Shown: positions 32,716-42,378, counted from the stretch's first letter. The stretch is 64,000 bases of DNA from Streptomyces sp. NBC_00690 (GCF_036226685.1 NZ_CP109009.1:4588001-4652000), one strand, 5' to 3'. Notes: generated by a model not told the origin, from the sequence alone. Numbers and translations are program-made.

Positions 32716-35700
32716 GTGACAGGGGACGACGGACCGGCGCCCGATGAGCGTGCCGAGCCGCGACGGTTCCTGATCGCCACCGCCGTCCGACATCTGACGG
32801 ACGCGCCGAGCTACGACGTGCCCGAACTCGCCGACGACGTCCAGCGGATGGAGGATCTCTTCCTCCGCGACCTGGGCTATCGGCGGGGCGCCGACCTGGG
32901 GCTCGACCCCACGCGGAGGGAGTTCCTGCACGCGCTGCGCACCTTCGCCAAGGCGCCCGACCGACGCGCTGACGACCATCTGGTCGTCTATCTCGCCTGC
33001 CACGGCGCCGTCACCCTCGGCAGCGGTCTGCACCATCTCCTGCTCGCCGACACCGACCCCGACGACCTGCCGCACACCGCACTCCCCCCGAGGGACATCG
33101 CCCGCGCGCTGTGGGAGGAGACCGGGCTGCGCCGAGTGCTGATCTTCCTCGACGCCTGTCACTCGGGCGCCGCGGCCGACACCATCATCGACGCGGCACA
33201 CGTCGCCCGCCAGTTCACCGGTCCCCGTGGGGCCTCTCCCGGCAGTGAGGCGCTGATCGTCGTCTCCTCGTCCCGGCGCAAGGAGGAGACCTCGCCCGGG
33301 GTGCTGACGAACGCCCTCGTACGGGCCGTGCACGCCTCGTCCACGGCGGGCAACGTGCCCGCGTTCCTCTCCCTCAACACCGTCTTCGGCGTCATGTCCG
33401 GCGACCCGGCCATCCCCGACCACATGAACCTCAAGTGGGATGTGGCCGACGCGTCCCTCGATCTGCCGGGCTTTCTGCCCAACCCGCGGTACGTGGGCGG
33501 TACGGAAGGCCGCAGGCTCGACGAGATCGACCGGTTGATCGAGCAGAACGCCCGCCAGGACGCACAGCGGGAGGAGGAGTTGCGGGGCCACTTCCTGCCG
33601 CGCGCCCGGGGCACCGACGTACCCGACGACGACGTCTGGCACTTCACCGGCCGGCACCTCGCCCTGCGCGAACTCACCCACTGGCTGCGTCCCGAACGGG
33701 CCGCCGAACGGCTGGTCGTGGTCACCGGGGACCCCGGATCGGGCAAGTCCGCACTCCTGGGCCTGGTCAAGGTGGTCACCGACCCCGACTACCGGCCTTC
33801 CGTCCCCCGGGAGGCCCTCGCCCTGCCCGCGGACTGCCTGCCCGCCGCCGATGCGGTGGACGCGGCCGTCCTCGCCAGTCACCGCACGACCCGCGAAGTG
33901 CTCGACGCCCTCGCGGCGGTGGCCGGCCTCGTCGCCCGCTCGGCCGGCGAACTGATCACCCGCCTCCAGGGGCGCACCACCCCCCTGGTGGTGATCGTCG
34001 ACGCCGTGGACGAGGCGGTCGACCCCGACTCCCTCATCCGGGACCTGCTCGCCCCCCTCACCGATCCCTCGCTCGACCTGCCGCTGAGACTGCTCCTGGG
34101 CGCACGCCGACAGATCGTGGAACGCCGACTCCCGCACGCCCACCGCATCGACCTCGATGAGGACCGCTACACCGACCCGAGTGCGGTACGGGGCTATGTG
34201 ACCAAGCTCCTCACCGACCCCGCGTCCGCCGTCGCGAGCCGCCCGGCACAGCACATCGACGGGGTCGCCGAGGCCGTGGCCGAGGCCGCCGGGCACTCCT
34301 TCCTCGTTGCCCGGATCACCGCACTCACCCTCGCCCGCGACCCCGAACTCCCCGACCCCCTCCAACTGTCCTGGCGCGCCGACCTGCCCCGCTTCCCCGG
34401 CGATGCCATGGAACGCGATCTGCGCCAGCGCCTGGGCGACCAGACCACCCGGGCCCGCGATCTGCTGCTCCCCCTGGCGTTCGCCCAGGGTGCCGGTCTG
34501 CCCTGGGCGGGAATCTGGCCCCGGTTGGCGAGCGCGGTGAGCGGCCGGAGCTACGGCGACGCGGACATCGCCTGGTTGCGGACCCATGCCGGCTCCTATG
34601 TGGTGGAGGGCATCGAGAACGGTGAGTCCGTCTACCGGATCTACCACCGCGCCCTCATCGAACACCTCCGGGAGGGCCAGGACACCGAACGTATCCAACG
34701 CACCGTCACCGACACCCTGATCGCGGTGGCCAGGGAGTGGGCCCACCCGTATGTGCGTCGCTATCTGCCGCTCCACGGGGCACAGGGCGGCCGGTTGGAC
34801 GAACTCGTCCACGACGCCGCGTTCGTCCTCTCCAGCGACCTGGAGCAACTCCTCGCCGCGCTGCCCGCCCTCCGCACCTCCGATGGGGTCACCGCCGGCC
34901 GGGCAATCCGCACGGTTCAGGACGGACTGAGGGAGGCACCCGGGCAGCCCGAGACCCGCGCCCGCCTGCGGTGGGCCGCCGTCTGCCACCGTGCGGAACG
35001 CCTCGCCGCCTCCTGCGATGTGTCGGGACCGATGCCCTGGCGCACCCGGTGGGCCGTGTGGAGCACGGAGCAGCAGAACTGGCGCTTCACCGCACCTGAA
35101 CTGGGTCTGGATGCCGGGGCGGTCGTGGCATCGGCGCGGGGGCTGACCTTCGTCGGTGTCGAGAACCGCGACGACCCCGTTCGCTGGGCCCTGGGCTCCG
35201 GCGTCCGCGAGGACTCCCGGCACAGTCGCAGCAGGACCCCGCGGACGGGACGGGTGTGGGCGACCGCCGAGTTCGACGCACCCGTGGTGGCCTTCATCGG
35301 GGACGCCCGAATGGGCGTCCGTGTCGACGGTTCCTCTACGGAGCCGTTCCACGACCTGGAGGTGCAGGACGTGGACTCGGACGACTCCTTGGTGCTCAGC
35401 TTCCGCAAGGGAGTACGCGACGGCGCAGGAGAGGTGGTGGAGTGCGCGACCGTCCCCGGCCTCCTCGTGCTCAGATACGTCGATGGCTCGCTCGCCTGGC
35501 GTCCCGTACCGGACTTTCAGTTCACGTCGAGGATCGTGAAGGACACACACCGCTTGGCCGAGGTGCCGTTCGCGCCCACGGGTCATCTCTGCGTCGCTGT
35601 ACGACTGCCCGACCCCTGTATCGCGATCGGCGTCGACGAGCGCGTACTGCTGTGCCGGGACATGGTCGAACCCATCGAGATACGGCCCGGACACACCGTC

Positions 35701-38097
35701 AACTGCGCCACCGGGGTCCATCCGCACGTCCTCGGGCCGCTGCTGGTCAGCGGCGGCACGGACGGGCGCGTTCAGGTCAGCGCGGTCGCTTCCGGCCAAC
35801 CGGTACGCACCCTGCTCGACGGAGGGCCACCCGTGGCGGCCGTCAGCGCCCTCCGGGTCGGACCGCAGTGGTTGGTCATCGCCGTGACCGACAACGGCAC
35901 CCTGCACCGCTGGGACCTGGACACCGGCCGCCGCCTCGGCAACCCCCGGCGCGTGGGACGCGGCGGTCCGGTCCGCACGACCACCGGCCGCCTCGACGCC
36001 CGTCACTTCGCCGTCGTCGTCCATGGCTCGGGCCGCGGTGTGCAGATGTACGACATCGTCACCGGCGAACGGATCGGGGGCCATGTCTCCACGGGGGAGA
36101 TCACGGCCCTCTACGAGACCCGTGGCGAGCAGCCCGCGGTCTGTGCCGGGGGACGTGACGGGCTCGTCAGGATCGTCCACTCGGGCACCGCATCCGATGC
36201 GTTGCTCGTGCCCGCCCACCATGGGAAGGTCCTCGCCCTCGGGGCTGTGAGCGTGGACGGTGGCGAGGACGCACTCATCAGCGTGGGCGAGGACCACCAG
36301 ATCCGTTGTTGGCAGCCGCGGACCGGGGACGAGCTATGGACCAGCCGGGTCACCGCCGACGACCGGTGGCAAGGGACCACCGCGACCTGTGCGGCCGTTC
36401 ACTCCTGCTCCGACGGAACCGCGGTGGTGGTCATCGGCGATGCATCCGGTGCCCTCCACACGCTCCAGCTGGCCGACGGCATCGTCGTCCACGAAGCCTC
36501 GCCCCGGTGCGAGCCCATGATCACCGCGGTCTGTGCCGGGGTGGTCGGCGACCGCCGGGTCACCGTCGGTGCCACCGCGGACGGCGAGATCCACTGCTGG
36601 GACCTGGACGGCGACCGATGGCTCACCCGCTGCCGGCCCCCGACCGACGACCCCGAGTGGATCACCAGTCTCGCCCTCGCCCCCGACGGCTCCGGTGTCC
36701 TCGTCGCCGGCACCGAAGGGGGCATGCTCCTACGCTTCGACCTCCCGTCCGGGCGGGCGCACGGACCCGCCCACCGCGCCCACCGCGCCCGGGTGAACTC
36801 CCTCGCCTTCATCGACGACGGGAAGGGCGGGACCACCGTGGTGAGCGCATCCGACGATCGTGCGGTGACCGACTGGGACCTCGGTACGGGCGCGTTCGTC
36901 GAGCGGGCGACGGTACGCGTGGTCCCCGCGGTCAATGTCCTCGCCGCACGGGCGGTCCCCAACGGCGGTACGCGCACCGTGCTCGGCGGTGACGACAGCG
37001 GCACGGTCAAGGTGGTGTGGCGGTTCTGGAGGGACTCGGCCTGGCGCATCGACGACCTGGTGGAGCACACCTGGCCGCCGTCCGCGGTCTGCACCGGACC
37101 GTCGGGCCAGATCGCCATCGGCGGCATGCGGGGCGACCTCCAACTGCGCGACATCGCCACCGGGCGACTCCTCGCCCGGCTGCGATCGGTCAGCGACCGC
37201 CCGATCCGTCAACTGGAAGGCTTTCGCACCCCGGTCGGGGACCGCTATCTGGCCACGCTCAGCAGCAGCGGGATCGTGGAGCTCTGGGACCTGACCTCGG
37301 CCTCCTTCCGCGATGCGGGTCGAGTGCTCCCGACCTCGCCGGCCTTCGGCAACCTGAGCACGCTCCACCGGCAGGACGACGTCACGCTGTTGTTGTCCCT
37401 GCGGCAAGGCCATGAGATCCGGGGCCATCGATTCTCCGCGGACTCAGGTGCGTTGCCCACCGACGGGCTCCCGATCCTGTTCCCGGCACCGGCTCCCATT
37501 GCGGGGAGTGCCTTCCGGAGCGTCGAGCCACGGTGGCCGCTTGTCCTCGACGGACGTCGACTGCTGTTCATCCAGTACGAGCAGGGTGACATCGGCCTCC
37601 ACGACCTCGACACCCAGGGAAGTTCACGGCGGTTCCGGCTTGCGTCGGGCAGTGAGATCGTCCGGGTGGTGGCCCTGTCCGACCGGCCGGAACCCACGGT
37701 CCTGGTGTCGTCCCGGACACTCACGGCCGTCTATGGCATCCGTACCGTCCTCGACTCCTTCGACGCACCCCGACGGCGTCTCCTGCCCGCGGGCCGCAAG
37801 GCACTGACCCCGATCGCCAGTTGGCCGGTGCCGAGCCGCTGGGACGGTGGATTCATCGGCATACTGCCCGGTGGACGCGACTACGTGACGGAGGAGACGG
37901 GACGCCTGTTCGTGCAATCCCTCTCCGGCGAGGACGAGCGCCGGGAGATCGCCTTGCCGTTCACCGTGCGGGCGGCAGCCCTTGGCCCAGGCGGCGAACT
38001 GGTCGTGGCCGCACCCAACGGGGTGGTCCTGATCGACCCCCTGGAGCCGGCACCGACGGACGAAGCAGCGAAAGGGACCGCTGGCGCGCGAGCCTGA
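32716..38097 (+). CDS. Caspase-NTPase-beta-propeller protein (1793 aa)
   Basis: A three-part giant protein. Residues ~12-220 form a caspase-like (C14) domain with the catalytic pair His96 (YLACHGA) and Cys148 (LDACHSG). Residues ~305-620 are a STAND/NACHT-like NTPase: Walker A GDPGSGKS with Lys344, Walker B-like VVIVDAVDEA. The last ~1000 residues hold irregular WD40-type repeats (HRWDLDTGRRLG; IRCWQPRTGDELW; IHCWDLDGDRWL; VTDWDLGTGAFV; VELWDL). No signal peptide or membrane segment. The layout matches NTP-dependent sensor/effector proteins: the propeller senses, the NTPase oligomerises, the caspase cleaves. GTG start at 32716. Partner: the hydrolase upstream. Confidence 0.87.
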   Translation: MTGDDGPAPDERAEPRRFLIATAVRHLTDAPSYDVPELADDVQRMEDLFLRDLGYRRGADLGLDPTRREFLHALRTFAKAPDRRADDHLVVYLACHGAVTLGSGLHHLLLADTDPDDLPHTALPPRDIARALWEETGLRRVLIFLDACHSGAAADTIIDAAHVARQFTGPRGASPGSEALIVVSSSRRKEETSPGVLTNALVRAVHASSTAGNVPAFLSLNTVFGVMSGDPAIPDHMNLKWDVADASLDLPGFLPNPRYVGGTEGRRLDEIDRLIEQNARQDAQREEELRGHFLPRARGTDVPDDDVWHFTGRHLALRELTHWLRPERAAERLVVVTGDPGSGKSALLGLVKVVTDPDYRPSVPREALALPADCLPAADAVDAAVLASHRTTREVLDALAAVAGLVARSAGELITRLQGRTTPLVVIVDAVDEAVDPDSLIRDLLAPLTDPSLDLPLRLLLGARRQIVERRLPHAHRIDLDEDRYTDPSAVRGYVTKLLTDPASAVASRPAQHIDGVAEAVAEAAGHSFLVARITALTLARDPELPDPLQLSWRADLPRFPGDAMERDLRQRLGDQTTRARDLLLPLAFAQGAGLPWAGIWPRLASAVSGRSYGDADIAWLRTHAGSYVVEGIENGESVYRIYHRALIEHLREGQDTERIQRTVTDTLIAVAREWAHPYVRRYLPLHGAQGGRLDELVHDAAFVLSSDLEQLLAALPALRTSDGVTAGRAIRTVQDGLREAPGQPETRARLRWAAVCHRAERLAASCDVSGPMPWRTRWAVWSTEQQNWRFTAPELGLDAGAVVASARGLTFVGVENRDDPVRWALGSGVREDSRHSRSRTPRTGRVWATAEFDAPVVAFIGDARMGVRVDGSSTEPFHDLEVQDVDSDDSLVLSFRKGVRDGAGEVVECATVPGLLVLRYVDGSLAWRPVPDFQFTSRIVKDTHRLAEVPFAPTGHLCVAVRLPDPCIAIGVDERVLLCRDMVEPIEIRPGHTVNCATGVHPHVLGPLLVSGGTDGRVQVSAVASGQPVRTLLDGGPPVAAVSALRVGPQWLVIAVTDNGTLHRWDLDTGRRLGNPRRVGRGGPVRTTTGRLDARHFAVVVHGSGRGVQMYDIVTGERIGGHVSTGEITALYETRGEQPAVCAGGRDGLVRIVHSGTASDALLVPAHHGKVLALGAVSVDGGEDALISVGEDHQIRCWQPRTGDELWTSRVTADDRWQGTTATCAAVHSCSDGTAVVVIGDASGALHTLQLADGIVVHEASPRCEPMITAVCAGVVGDRRVTVGATADGEIHCWDLDGDRWLTRCRPPTDDPEWITSLALAPDGSGVLVAGTEGGMLLRFDLPSGRAHGPAHRAHRARVNSLAFIDDGKGGTTVVSASDDRAVTDWDLGTGAFVERATVRVVPAVNVLAARAVPNGGTRTVLGGDDSGTVKVVWRFWRDSAWRIDDLVEHTWPPSAVCTGPSGQIAIGGMRGDLQLRDIATGRLLARLRSVSDRPIRQLEGFRTPVGDRYLATLSSSGIVELWDLTSASFRDAGRVLPTSPAFGNLSTLHRQDDVTLLLSLRQGHEIRGHRFSADSGALPTDGLPILFPAPAPIAGSAFRSVEPRWPLVLDGRRLLFIQYEQGDIGLHDLDTQGSSRRFRLASGSEIVRVVALSDRPEPTVLVSSRTLTAVYGIRTVLDSFDAPRRRLLPAGRKALTPIASWPVPSRWDGGFIGILPGGRDYVTEETGRLFVQSLSGEDERREIALPFTVRAAALGPGGELVVAAPNGVVLIDPLEPAPTDEAAKGTAGARA

Positions 38098-38239
38098 GCC
38101 CGCGCCTGGGTTCGTCCGGTTGTACGGCACGGCACCCGGGAGCCACGAACGGTCGCGACGAAGGCTGAATCCTTTCACCACCTCCGCGTCTCTTATGCAT
38201 GTGCGGACGACAGCGTCAGCACCGAGAAGTGGAGGCATC

Positions 38240-38332
38240 GTGATCCTTGGACTTTCCCTCGCCGTCGCCGCCGTGCTGCTCTGCGCGTGCACGGTCGTCG
38301 TGCTGCGCCGTCGAGGACGCGGCCGTGGCTGA
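38240..38332 (+). CDS. 30-residue membrane peptide before the sigma gene
   Basis: The GTG at 38240 has GGAGG four bases upstream. The peptide reads MILGLSLAVAAVLLCACTVV followed by a basic RRRGRGRG tail: one hydrophobic helix with a positive cytoplasmic end. Its last codons overlap the ECF sigma gene start at 38325, so coupled translation is likely. It might anchor or tune the sigma factor, but it is too small to be a classical anti-sigma protein. Confidence 0.55.
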   Translation: MILGLSLAVAAVLLCACTVVVLRRRGRGRG

Positions 38333-38885
38333 CTCCCACTGGCCCGGTCAGCAACTGATCTCCGCAGCGCAGCAGGGCGACCCCGAGGCCACCGCCGCGC
38401 TGGTGTCTGGCTCGCACCCGCATGTGCGGCGGTTCGCCCACTCCCTGTGCGCCACCCCGCAGGACGCGGAGGACGCCGCACAGGAAGCCCTGATCATCCT
38501 CTACCGGAAGATCGGCATGCTGCGGGCGTCCGGGGCGCTCGCCTCCTGGATGTTCCGCATCGTCCGCAATGAGTGCCTGCGCAGGACCCGGCTGATGCTG
38601 CGCCACCACGGGCCCGTGCCGGATGCGGTGGTGCCTTCGTTCGAGGAGGACGTGTTCCAGCGCCTTGAGGCGGGCCGGGTGGCTGCGGCGATCACCGCGC
38701 TCCCCCTCGATCAGCGGCAGGTGCTGATCATGCGCGACATCCAGGGCCACAGCGGACGGGCGGTCGCCGACGCACTGGGTTTGAGCAACGCGGCGATGAA
38801 GTCACGGCTCAGACGGGCCAGGGAAGCCGTCCGCGCCGCACTGTTGACCTCGGCGGACGAGGGCCCCGGAGGTCGGCGTGACTGA
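38325..38885 (+). CDS. ECF-type RNA polymerase sigma factor
   Basis: A 186-residue group 4 sigma factor. Region 2 includes FAHSLCATPQDAEDAAQEAL and SGALASWMFRIVRNECLRR; region 4 is LPLDQRQVLIMRDIQGHSGR, then VADALGLSNAAMKSRLRRAR, with its helix-turn-helix. The GTG at 38325 has GAGGA about 7 bases upstream. It overlaps the peptide gene before it and the membrane protein gene after it, making a three-gene operon without an obvious zinc anti-sigma gene. The regulon is unknown. Confidence 0.9.
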   Translation: MADSHWPGQQLISAAQQGDPEATAALVSGSHPHVRRFAHSLCATPQDAEDAAQEALIILYRKIGMLRASGALASWMFRIVRNECLRRTRLMLRHHGPVPDAVVPSFEEDVFQRLEAGRVAAAITALPLDQRQVLIMRDIQGHSGRAVADALGLSNAAMKSRLRRAREAVRAALLTSADEGPGGRRD

Positions 38886-39333
38886 GCCTTCGAGCCCTCG
38901 TACGGCCGCTGGCCCAGCCATTCCAGCGAACTGGGCCGGCGCGACGAGCCCAACCGGTCCGGCCGGCTCGGGGAGCTTCGCCAGTGCCTCGCTCTCCCGT
39001 CATCTGCTGCGGGGCGCGGTGGGATTCGGTGGGCTCGCAGGGGCGGTGCTGCTCCTCCCCGCCCTGGGCTGGGCCAGTCTGCTACTGGTGCCCGTGGGCC
39101 TGCTGGCGCTGCGCGGCTGCCCGATGTGCTGGACGCTGGGGTTGGTCCAGACGCTCTCGATGGGCCGGCTCCGTCGGTCCTGCACGGAGCAGGGCTGCGA
39201 ACTGTCCCCGGCGGACGCGGCGCCTGGACGCACCGCAGCACCGGAACCCACCGCAGCGCCGGAACCAACCACAGCACCCGAATGCAGCCCAGCGCCCGCA
39301 TCCGTCGTGGCGGTCGGTGACCGCCTGCGATAG
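38878..39333 (+). CDS. Small membrane protein, DUF2892-like core
   Basis: A 151-residue protein whose GTG start overlaps the sigma stop. The N-terminus is Pro/Ala/Ser-rich; the middle has two hydrophobic segments (GAVGFGGLAGAVLLLPALGW, then LLLVPVGLLALRGCPMCWTLGL). Four cysteines appear (GCPMCW; CTEQGC). A low-complexity tail of AAPEPT repeats follows. The GCPMCW pattern resembles YgaP/DUF2892-type proteins and could be redox-active or bind a metal, so it may act as the sensor for the sigma factor. Inference only. Confidence 0.6.
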   Translation: MTEPSSPRTAAGPAIPANWAGATSPTGPAGSGSFASASLSRHLLRGAVGFGGLAGAVLLLPALGWASLLLVPVGLLALRGCPMCWTLGLVQTLSMGRLRRSCTEQGCELSPADAAPGRTAAPEPTAAPEPTTAPECSPAPASVVAVGDRLR

Positions 39334-39675
39334 CGGCGACCTGACCTGACCTGGCCTGTCCCGCCCTGCCCTGTATCGCCCTGCCTCGAATGGCCGACGG
39401 CCGTCCGTACGACGCTCGCCCCCGCGTACCGACCGTATCGGTGTCAATCATGGCTGTCTCGGGCAAACCAGGGCGATACAGGGGGCCGATGGCCCTCCCA
39501 CCATGGCCCTTCGGCCCCTGGCAGCCCCTGCCGATCCGACCGAGACTGAAGGTAGGGACGATCACCGCCCGCCCCGGTGTGGGGGCGGTGCAGAGCGGCA
39601 ACATCCGCTGCCGTCCCCGTCGGCCGCCCGGAAGCCGAGGCGGTCGCGCACCGAAGTGAAGATGGGAGCGCAGTG
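39334..39675. other. 342-base gap, no gene seen
   Basis: The stretch between the sigma operon and the usp gene shows CTGACCTGACCTGGCCTG-type iterations near 39340-39385 and otherwise ordinary GC-rich sequence. The open frames across it have no family-like sequence. It probably carries the promoter of the usp gene. Confidence 0.4.
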
Positions 39676-40569
39676 ATGAACGGACCGGTCGTCGTTGGGG
39701 TGGACGGCTCGAAGTCGAGTCTGGACGCCGTTGATGCGGCAGCGCGCGAGGCCCGGATTCGCGGGGTCTCACTGCATGTGGTGCACGCGTTCATCTGGCC
39801 GAAGATGCATGTCTCGCTCGGCCCTTCGCCGATGGGTCCGCCCGACGGCGGACTGCGCAACATCGCCGAGCGCGCACTGAACGAAGCGGTGGAGCATGCC
39901 CGTGCCACCGCACCCGATGTGGAGGTCACCCAGGACCTGATCACCGGTGAGGCCCTGAGCGTGCTGGAGGCCCAGTCCCGCAAGGCATCGCTGGTCGTCG
40001 TCGGCAGCCGGGGCATGGGCGGCTTCATCGGCCTCCTGGTGGGTTCCACGGCGGTGCACCTCGCCACTTACGGACGCTGCCCGGTACTGATCGTGCGCGG
40101 TACGCCCGACCCGGATGGGCCCGTCCTGTTGGCCGCCGACGGCTCCCCGGAGGGTGAGTCCGCGGTGGGCTTCGCCTTCGCCGAGGCTTCGATGCGCGGC
40201 GCCGAGTTGGTGGCGCTGCACGCCTGGGGCTCCTGGAGCGAGCGTGGCGATGACGACCCGGGCCACCCGGACAATCTGGTGGACGGTCTCGACCGGCTCC
40301 AGAACACCGAGGAGCGCGTACTGGCGGAAGCACTCTCGGGCTGGCAGGCCAAGTACCCGGATGTGACCGTGCGTCGCGAGATGGTCCGCAGCCGCCCCCG
40401 TCAGGCGCTGCTCGAAGCCAGCGGGGGCGCACAGCTGCTGGTCGTCGGCGCCCGTGGCCGCGGTGGGTTCACCGGGCTGCTGCTGGGTTCGGTGAGCCAG
40501 GCCGCACTGCACCACGCGAACTGCCCGGTCGCCGTGGTCCGCGCCGGCCAGATCACCGACGAGGACTGA
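39676..40569 (+). CDS. Tandem-domain universal stress protein
   Basis: A 297-residue cytoplasmic protein with two UspA domains. Domain 1 opens PVVVGVDGSKSSLDAVD and contains VVVGSRGMGGFIGLLVGST; domain 2 opens VLLAADGSPEGESAV and contains LLVVGARGRGGFTGLLLGS. Both keep the G-x2-G-x9-G-S/T ATP-binding pattern. ATG 39676 is chosen; GTG 39673 is an alternative one codon earlier. GGGAG lies upstream. Such proteins are typically induced by stress or hypoxia in actinobacteria. A strong hairpin follows the gene. Confidence 0.93.
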   Translation: MNGPVVVGVDGSKSSLDAVDAAAREARIRGVSLHVVHAFIWPKMHVSLGPSPMGPPDGGLRNIAERALNEAVEHARATAPDVEVTQDLITGEALSVLEAQSRKASLVVVGSRGMGGFIGLLVGSTAVHLATYGRCPVLIVRGTPDPDGPVLLAADGSPEGESAVGFAFAEASMRGAELVALHAWGSWSERGDDDPGHPDNLVDGLDRLQNTEERVLAEALSGWQAKYPDVTVRREMVRSRPRQALLEASGGAQLLVVGARGRGGFTGLLLGSVSQAALHHANCPVAVVRAGQITDED

Positions 40570-40590
40570 CCGGCCCAGCCGGCCGCCCCA

Positions 40591-40624
40591 ACGGTCCCGC
40601 GGTGTGAACACACCGCGGGACCGT
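40591..40624 (+). terminator. Terminator after the usp gene
   Basis: ACGGTCCCGCGGTGTG and CACACCGCGGGACCGT form a perfect 16-base inverted repeat with two central bases, followed by TTGT. It is the most stable hairpin near this junction and may also stop the convergent lipoprotein transcript. Confidence 0.88.
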
Positions 40625-40702
40625 TTGTCATATGCCGGCGACCACCGCCGATCGCGCACCACCGGAGCCCGGGTGCCGCGTGCCGCGTGCGTATGGAGTG
40701 AC

Positions 40703-41044
40703 TCAGTGGATGAGTCGGAAGCTCCGCCAGGGCTTGGCACGGGGTGCGGTGATGTCCGACGACATGGTCGCCACGTAGATCGAGTCACCGCCGGAACAGT
40801 CCGCGGTCGGGTAGAGGACGATGTCGACGAGGCTGCCGTTCTCCACGGACACGGCTCCCGCGGACGCCAGTTTGTGACAGCCGCGGACGAGCGGGCTGTG
40901 GATCGTCACATGGTTGTCCTGCGTGGTGTCGTAGGAGACGGGACCCACGGCAGTCCGGCCGAGGCCGGAGCAGCCCGCAAGGGTGAGGGCCAGCAGCGCC
41001 GCTCCAGCGGCGCCGGCGAGCCGCCGGGTGGGGATCACGGACAT
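40703..41044 (-). CDS. Small secreted lipoprotein, unknown function
   Basis: A 113-residue protein. The N-terminus MSVIPTRRLAGAAGAALLAL ends in the lipobox LAGC (Cys24), so the mature protein should be lipid-anchored outside the membrane. The mature part has two more cysteines (RGCHKL; ADCSGG) that may form a disulfide. No catalytic motif or family recognised; 113 residues suggests a single small beta-rich domain. ATG at 41044. Confidence 0.75.
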   Translation of the reverse strand: MSVIPTRRLAGAAGAALLALTLAGCSGLGRTAVGPVSYDTTQDNHVTIHSPLVRGCHKLASAGAVSVENGSLVDIVLYPTADCSGGDSIYVATMSSDITAPRAKPWRSFRLIH

Positions 41045-41373
41045 GGGCGGGGTCCTTGTCTGTGCGGGAGTCCTGCTGTCCTGCTGAAGATCACCTTGCC
41101 GGGTTCCCGGGAGAGCGGCATCCGGGGCGCGGCTGCCCGGGGTACGCGGGGTCCCGCCTGGCGGCGGTTCGAGCATCCGGAGCGCACACGGCCGCCGATC
41201 CCTACGCCTGTATCAAGATCATAAAACTGGCTATCACGTAATTTTCACTTCACTGCACAACCTTTACCCCGCTTCCCGGGTCGGATCAGCTGAGTCAGCA
41301 GACTCAGACAGACCTAGGGCCCCTGGTGACACCCTGCCGTGTCCCGGAAGCGGCCCCATGCATTGGGAGATAC
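41045..41373. other. Divergent promoter region
   Basis: The 329 bases between the lipoprotein and secreted-protein genes include an unusually AT-rich stretch (about 41210-41265: ATCAAGATCATAAAACTGGC, then ATCACGTAATTTTCACTTCA). Short direct repeats of GACTCAG lie near 41296-41310. No gene was identified. Both neighbours are probably transcribed from here. Confidence 0.45.
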
Positions 41374-42186
41374 ATGCGCATTCGTGCTTCTGTCGCGGTG
41401 GTGACCGGCGCTCTCGCGCTCACCGGTCTGGCAGTTCCCATGGCGCACGCAGACGCCGGCTCGGACTCGTGGAACGCGCCCCGTTCGAGCGCCAAGGTCT
41501 CCGCGGCTGGTGCTCCGACCATCTCGAACGTGGTGGCCAACGGTGGCAAGGCGATCGTCGTCGGCGCCACCGCCAAGAAGGTCGTGAAGGTCACGTACAC
41601 CGTGAGCGACCCGCAGGGCATCGGCTACGCGGACGTGGCCCTGTGGCGCGGGTCGAACTGGGACGAGCCCACCGCGTTCCTGGTCACCGGTGGAGCGGGT
41701 GCGACCTGCGGCACCGGCACCAAGGTGACCTGCACGTCCACCTTCACCATCGACCCGAAGATAGACCTGTGGAACGACCAGGCCGGTACGTGGAAGATCG
41801 CTTCCTTCGTCATGGACAAGAACGGTGCCGGCATCGAGCGGACCAACGTGGGCTCGGCCGTCGTCCAGCGTGAATCCAAGCTGACGGTGAACGCCTCCCC
41901 GGAGCCGGTCACCAAGGGCAAGACCATCACCATCACGGGTTCCCTGACCCGCGGTAGCTGGGACACCAACAAGTACGTGAGCTACGGCAGCCAGTCCGTG
42001 AAGCTCCAGTACCTGAAGAAGGGCACGTCCGCCTACACGACCCTGAAGACCATCAAGGCGGACAGCAAGGGCAACCTGAAGACGACGGTCAAGGCCACCT
42101 CCGACGGCCACTACCGCTACGTCTTCGCCGGTACGTCGACCACCGCGGGCCAGAACGCCGTCGCCGACTACATCGACGTGCGCTGA
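41374..42186 (+). CDS. Secreted beta-rich (Ig-like) protein
   Basis: A 270-residue exported protein. The signal peptide (MRIRASVAVVTGALALTGLA, then VPMAHA) is followed by a likely cleavage before DAGSD. The mature chain is Thr/Val/Lys-rich with repeated beta-strand-like segments: a first domain (KVVKVTYTVSDPQGIG) with one cysteine pair (ATCGTGTKVTC), and a second (KLTVNASPEPVTKGKTITIT) resembling bacterial Ig-like or calcium-binding modules. GGGAGA lies just before ATG 41374. Function unknown; probably a cell-surface or medium protein. Confidence 0.8.
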   Translation: MRIRASVAVVTGALALTGLAVPMAHADAGSDSWNAPRSSAKVSAAGAPTISNVVANGGKAIVVGATAKKVVKVTYTVSDPQGIGYADVALWRGSNWDEPTAFLVTGGAGATCGTGTKVTCTSTFTIDPKIDLWNDQAGTWKIASFVMDKNGAGIERTNVGSAVVQRESKLTVNASPEPVTKGKTITITGSLTRGSWDTNKYVSYGSQSVKLQYLKKGTSAYTTLKTIKADSKGNLKTTVKATSDGHYRYVFAGTSTTAGQNAVADYIDVR

Positions 42187-42209
42187 CGAGCTGAGACCGA
42201 CGTCGCACC

Positions 42210-42239
42210 GTCGGCCCGGACCGGGGGGTCCGGGCCGAC
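42210..42239 (+). terminator. Terminator 1 after secreted-protein gene
   Basis: GTCGGCCCGGAC and GTCCGGGCCGAC form a perfect 12-base stem with a 6-base G-rich loop, 24 bases after the stop codon. Confidence 0.8.
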
Positions 42240-42378
42240 ACCGGCACCGCGCTTCGGCGGGGTGACGGGCCGCAACACGGCAACTCATCCGCTCTGACGA
42301 GCACGCACGAACGGCTTGCACCCAACAGTGCGGGCTCGCCGGGGACAGAACCCTGACGGGCCCGCACGGATGCCGGCC

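Noticed and set aside
32644..36297. 1217-codon minus-strand frame opposite the caspase-propeller gene
   Set aside because: A shadow of the real gene; the plus strand has clear caspase, Walker and propeller motifs.
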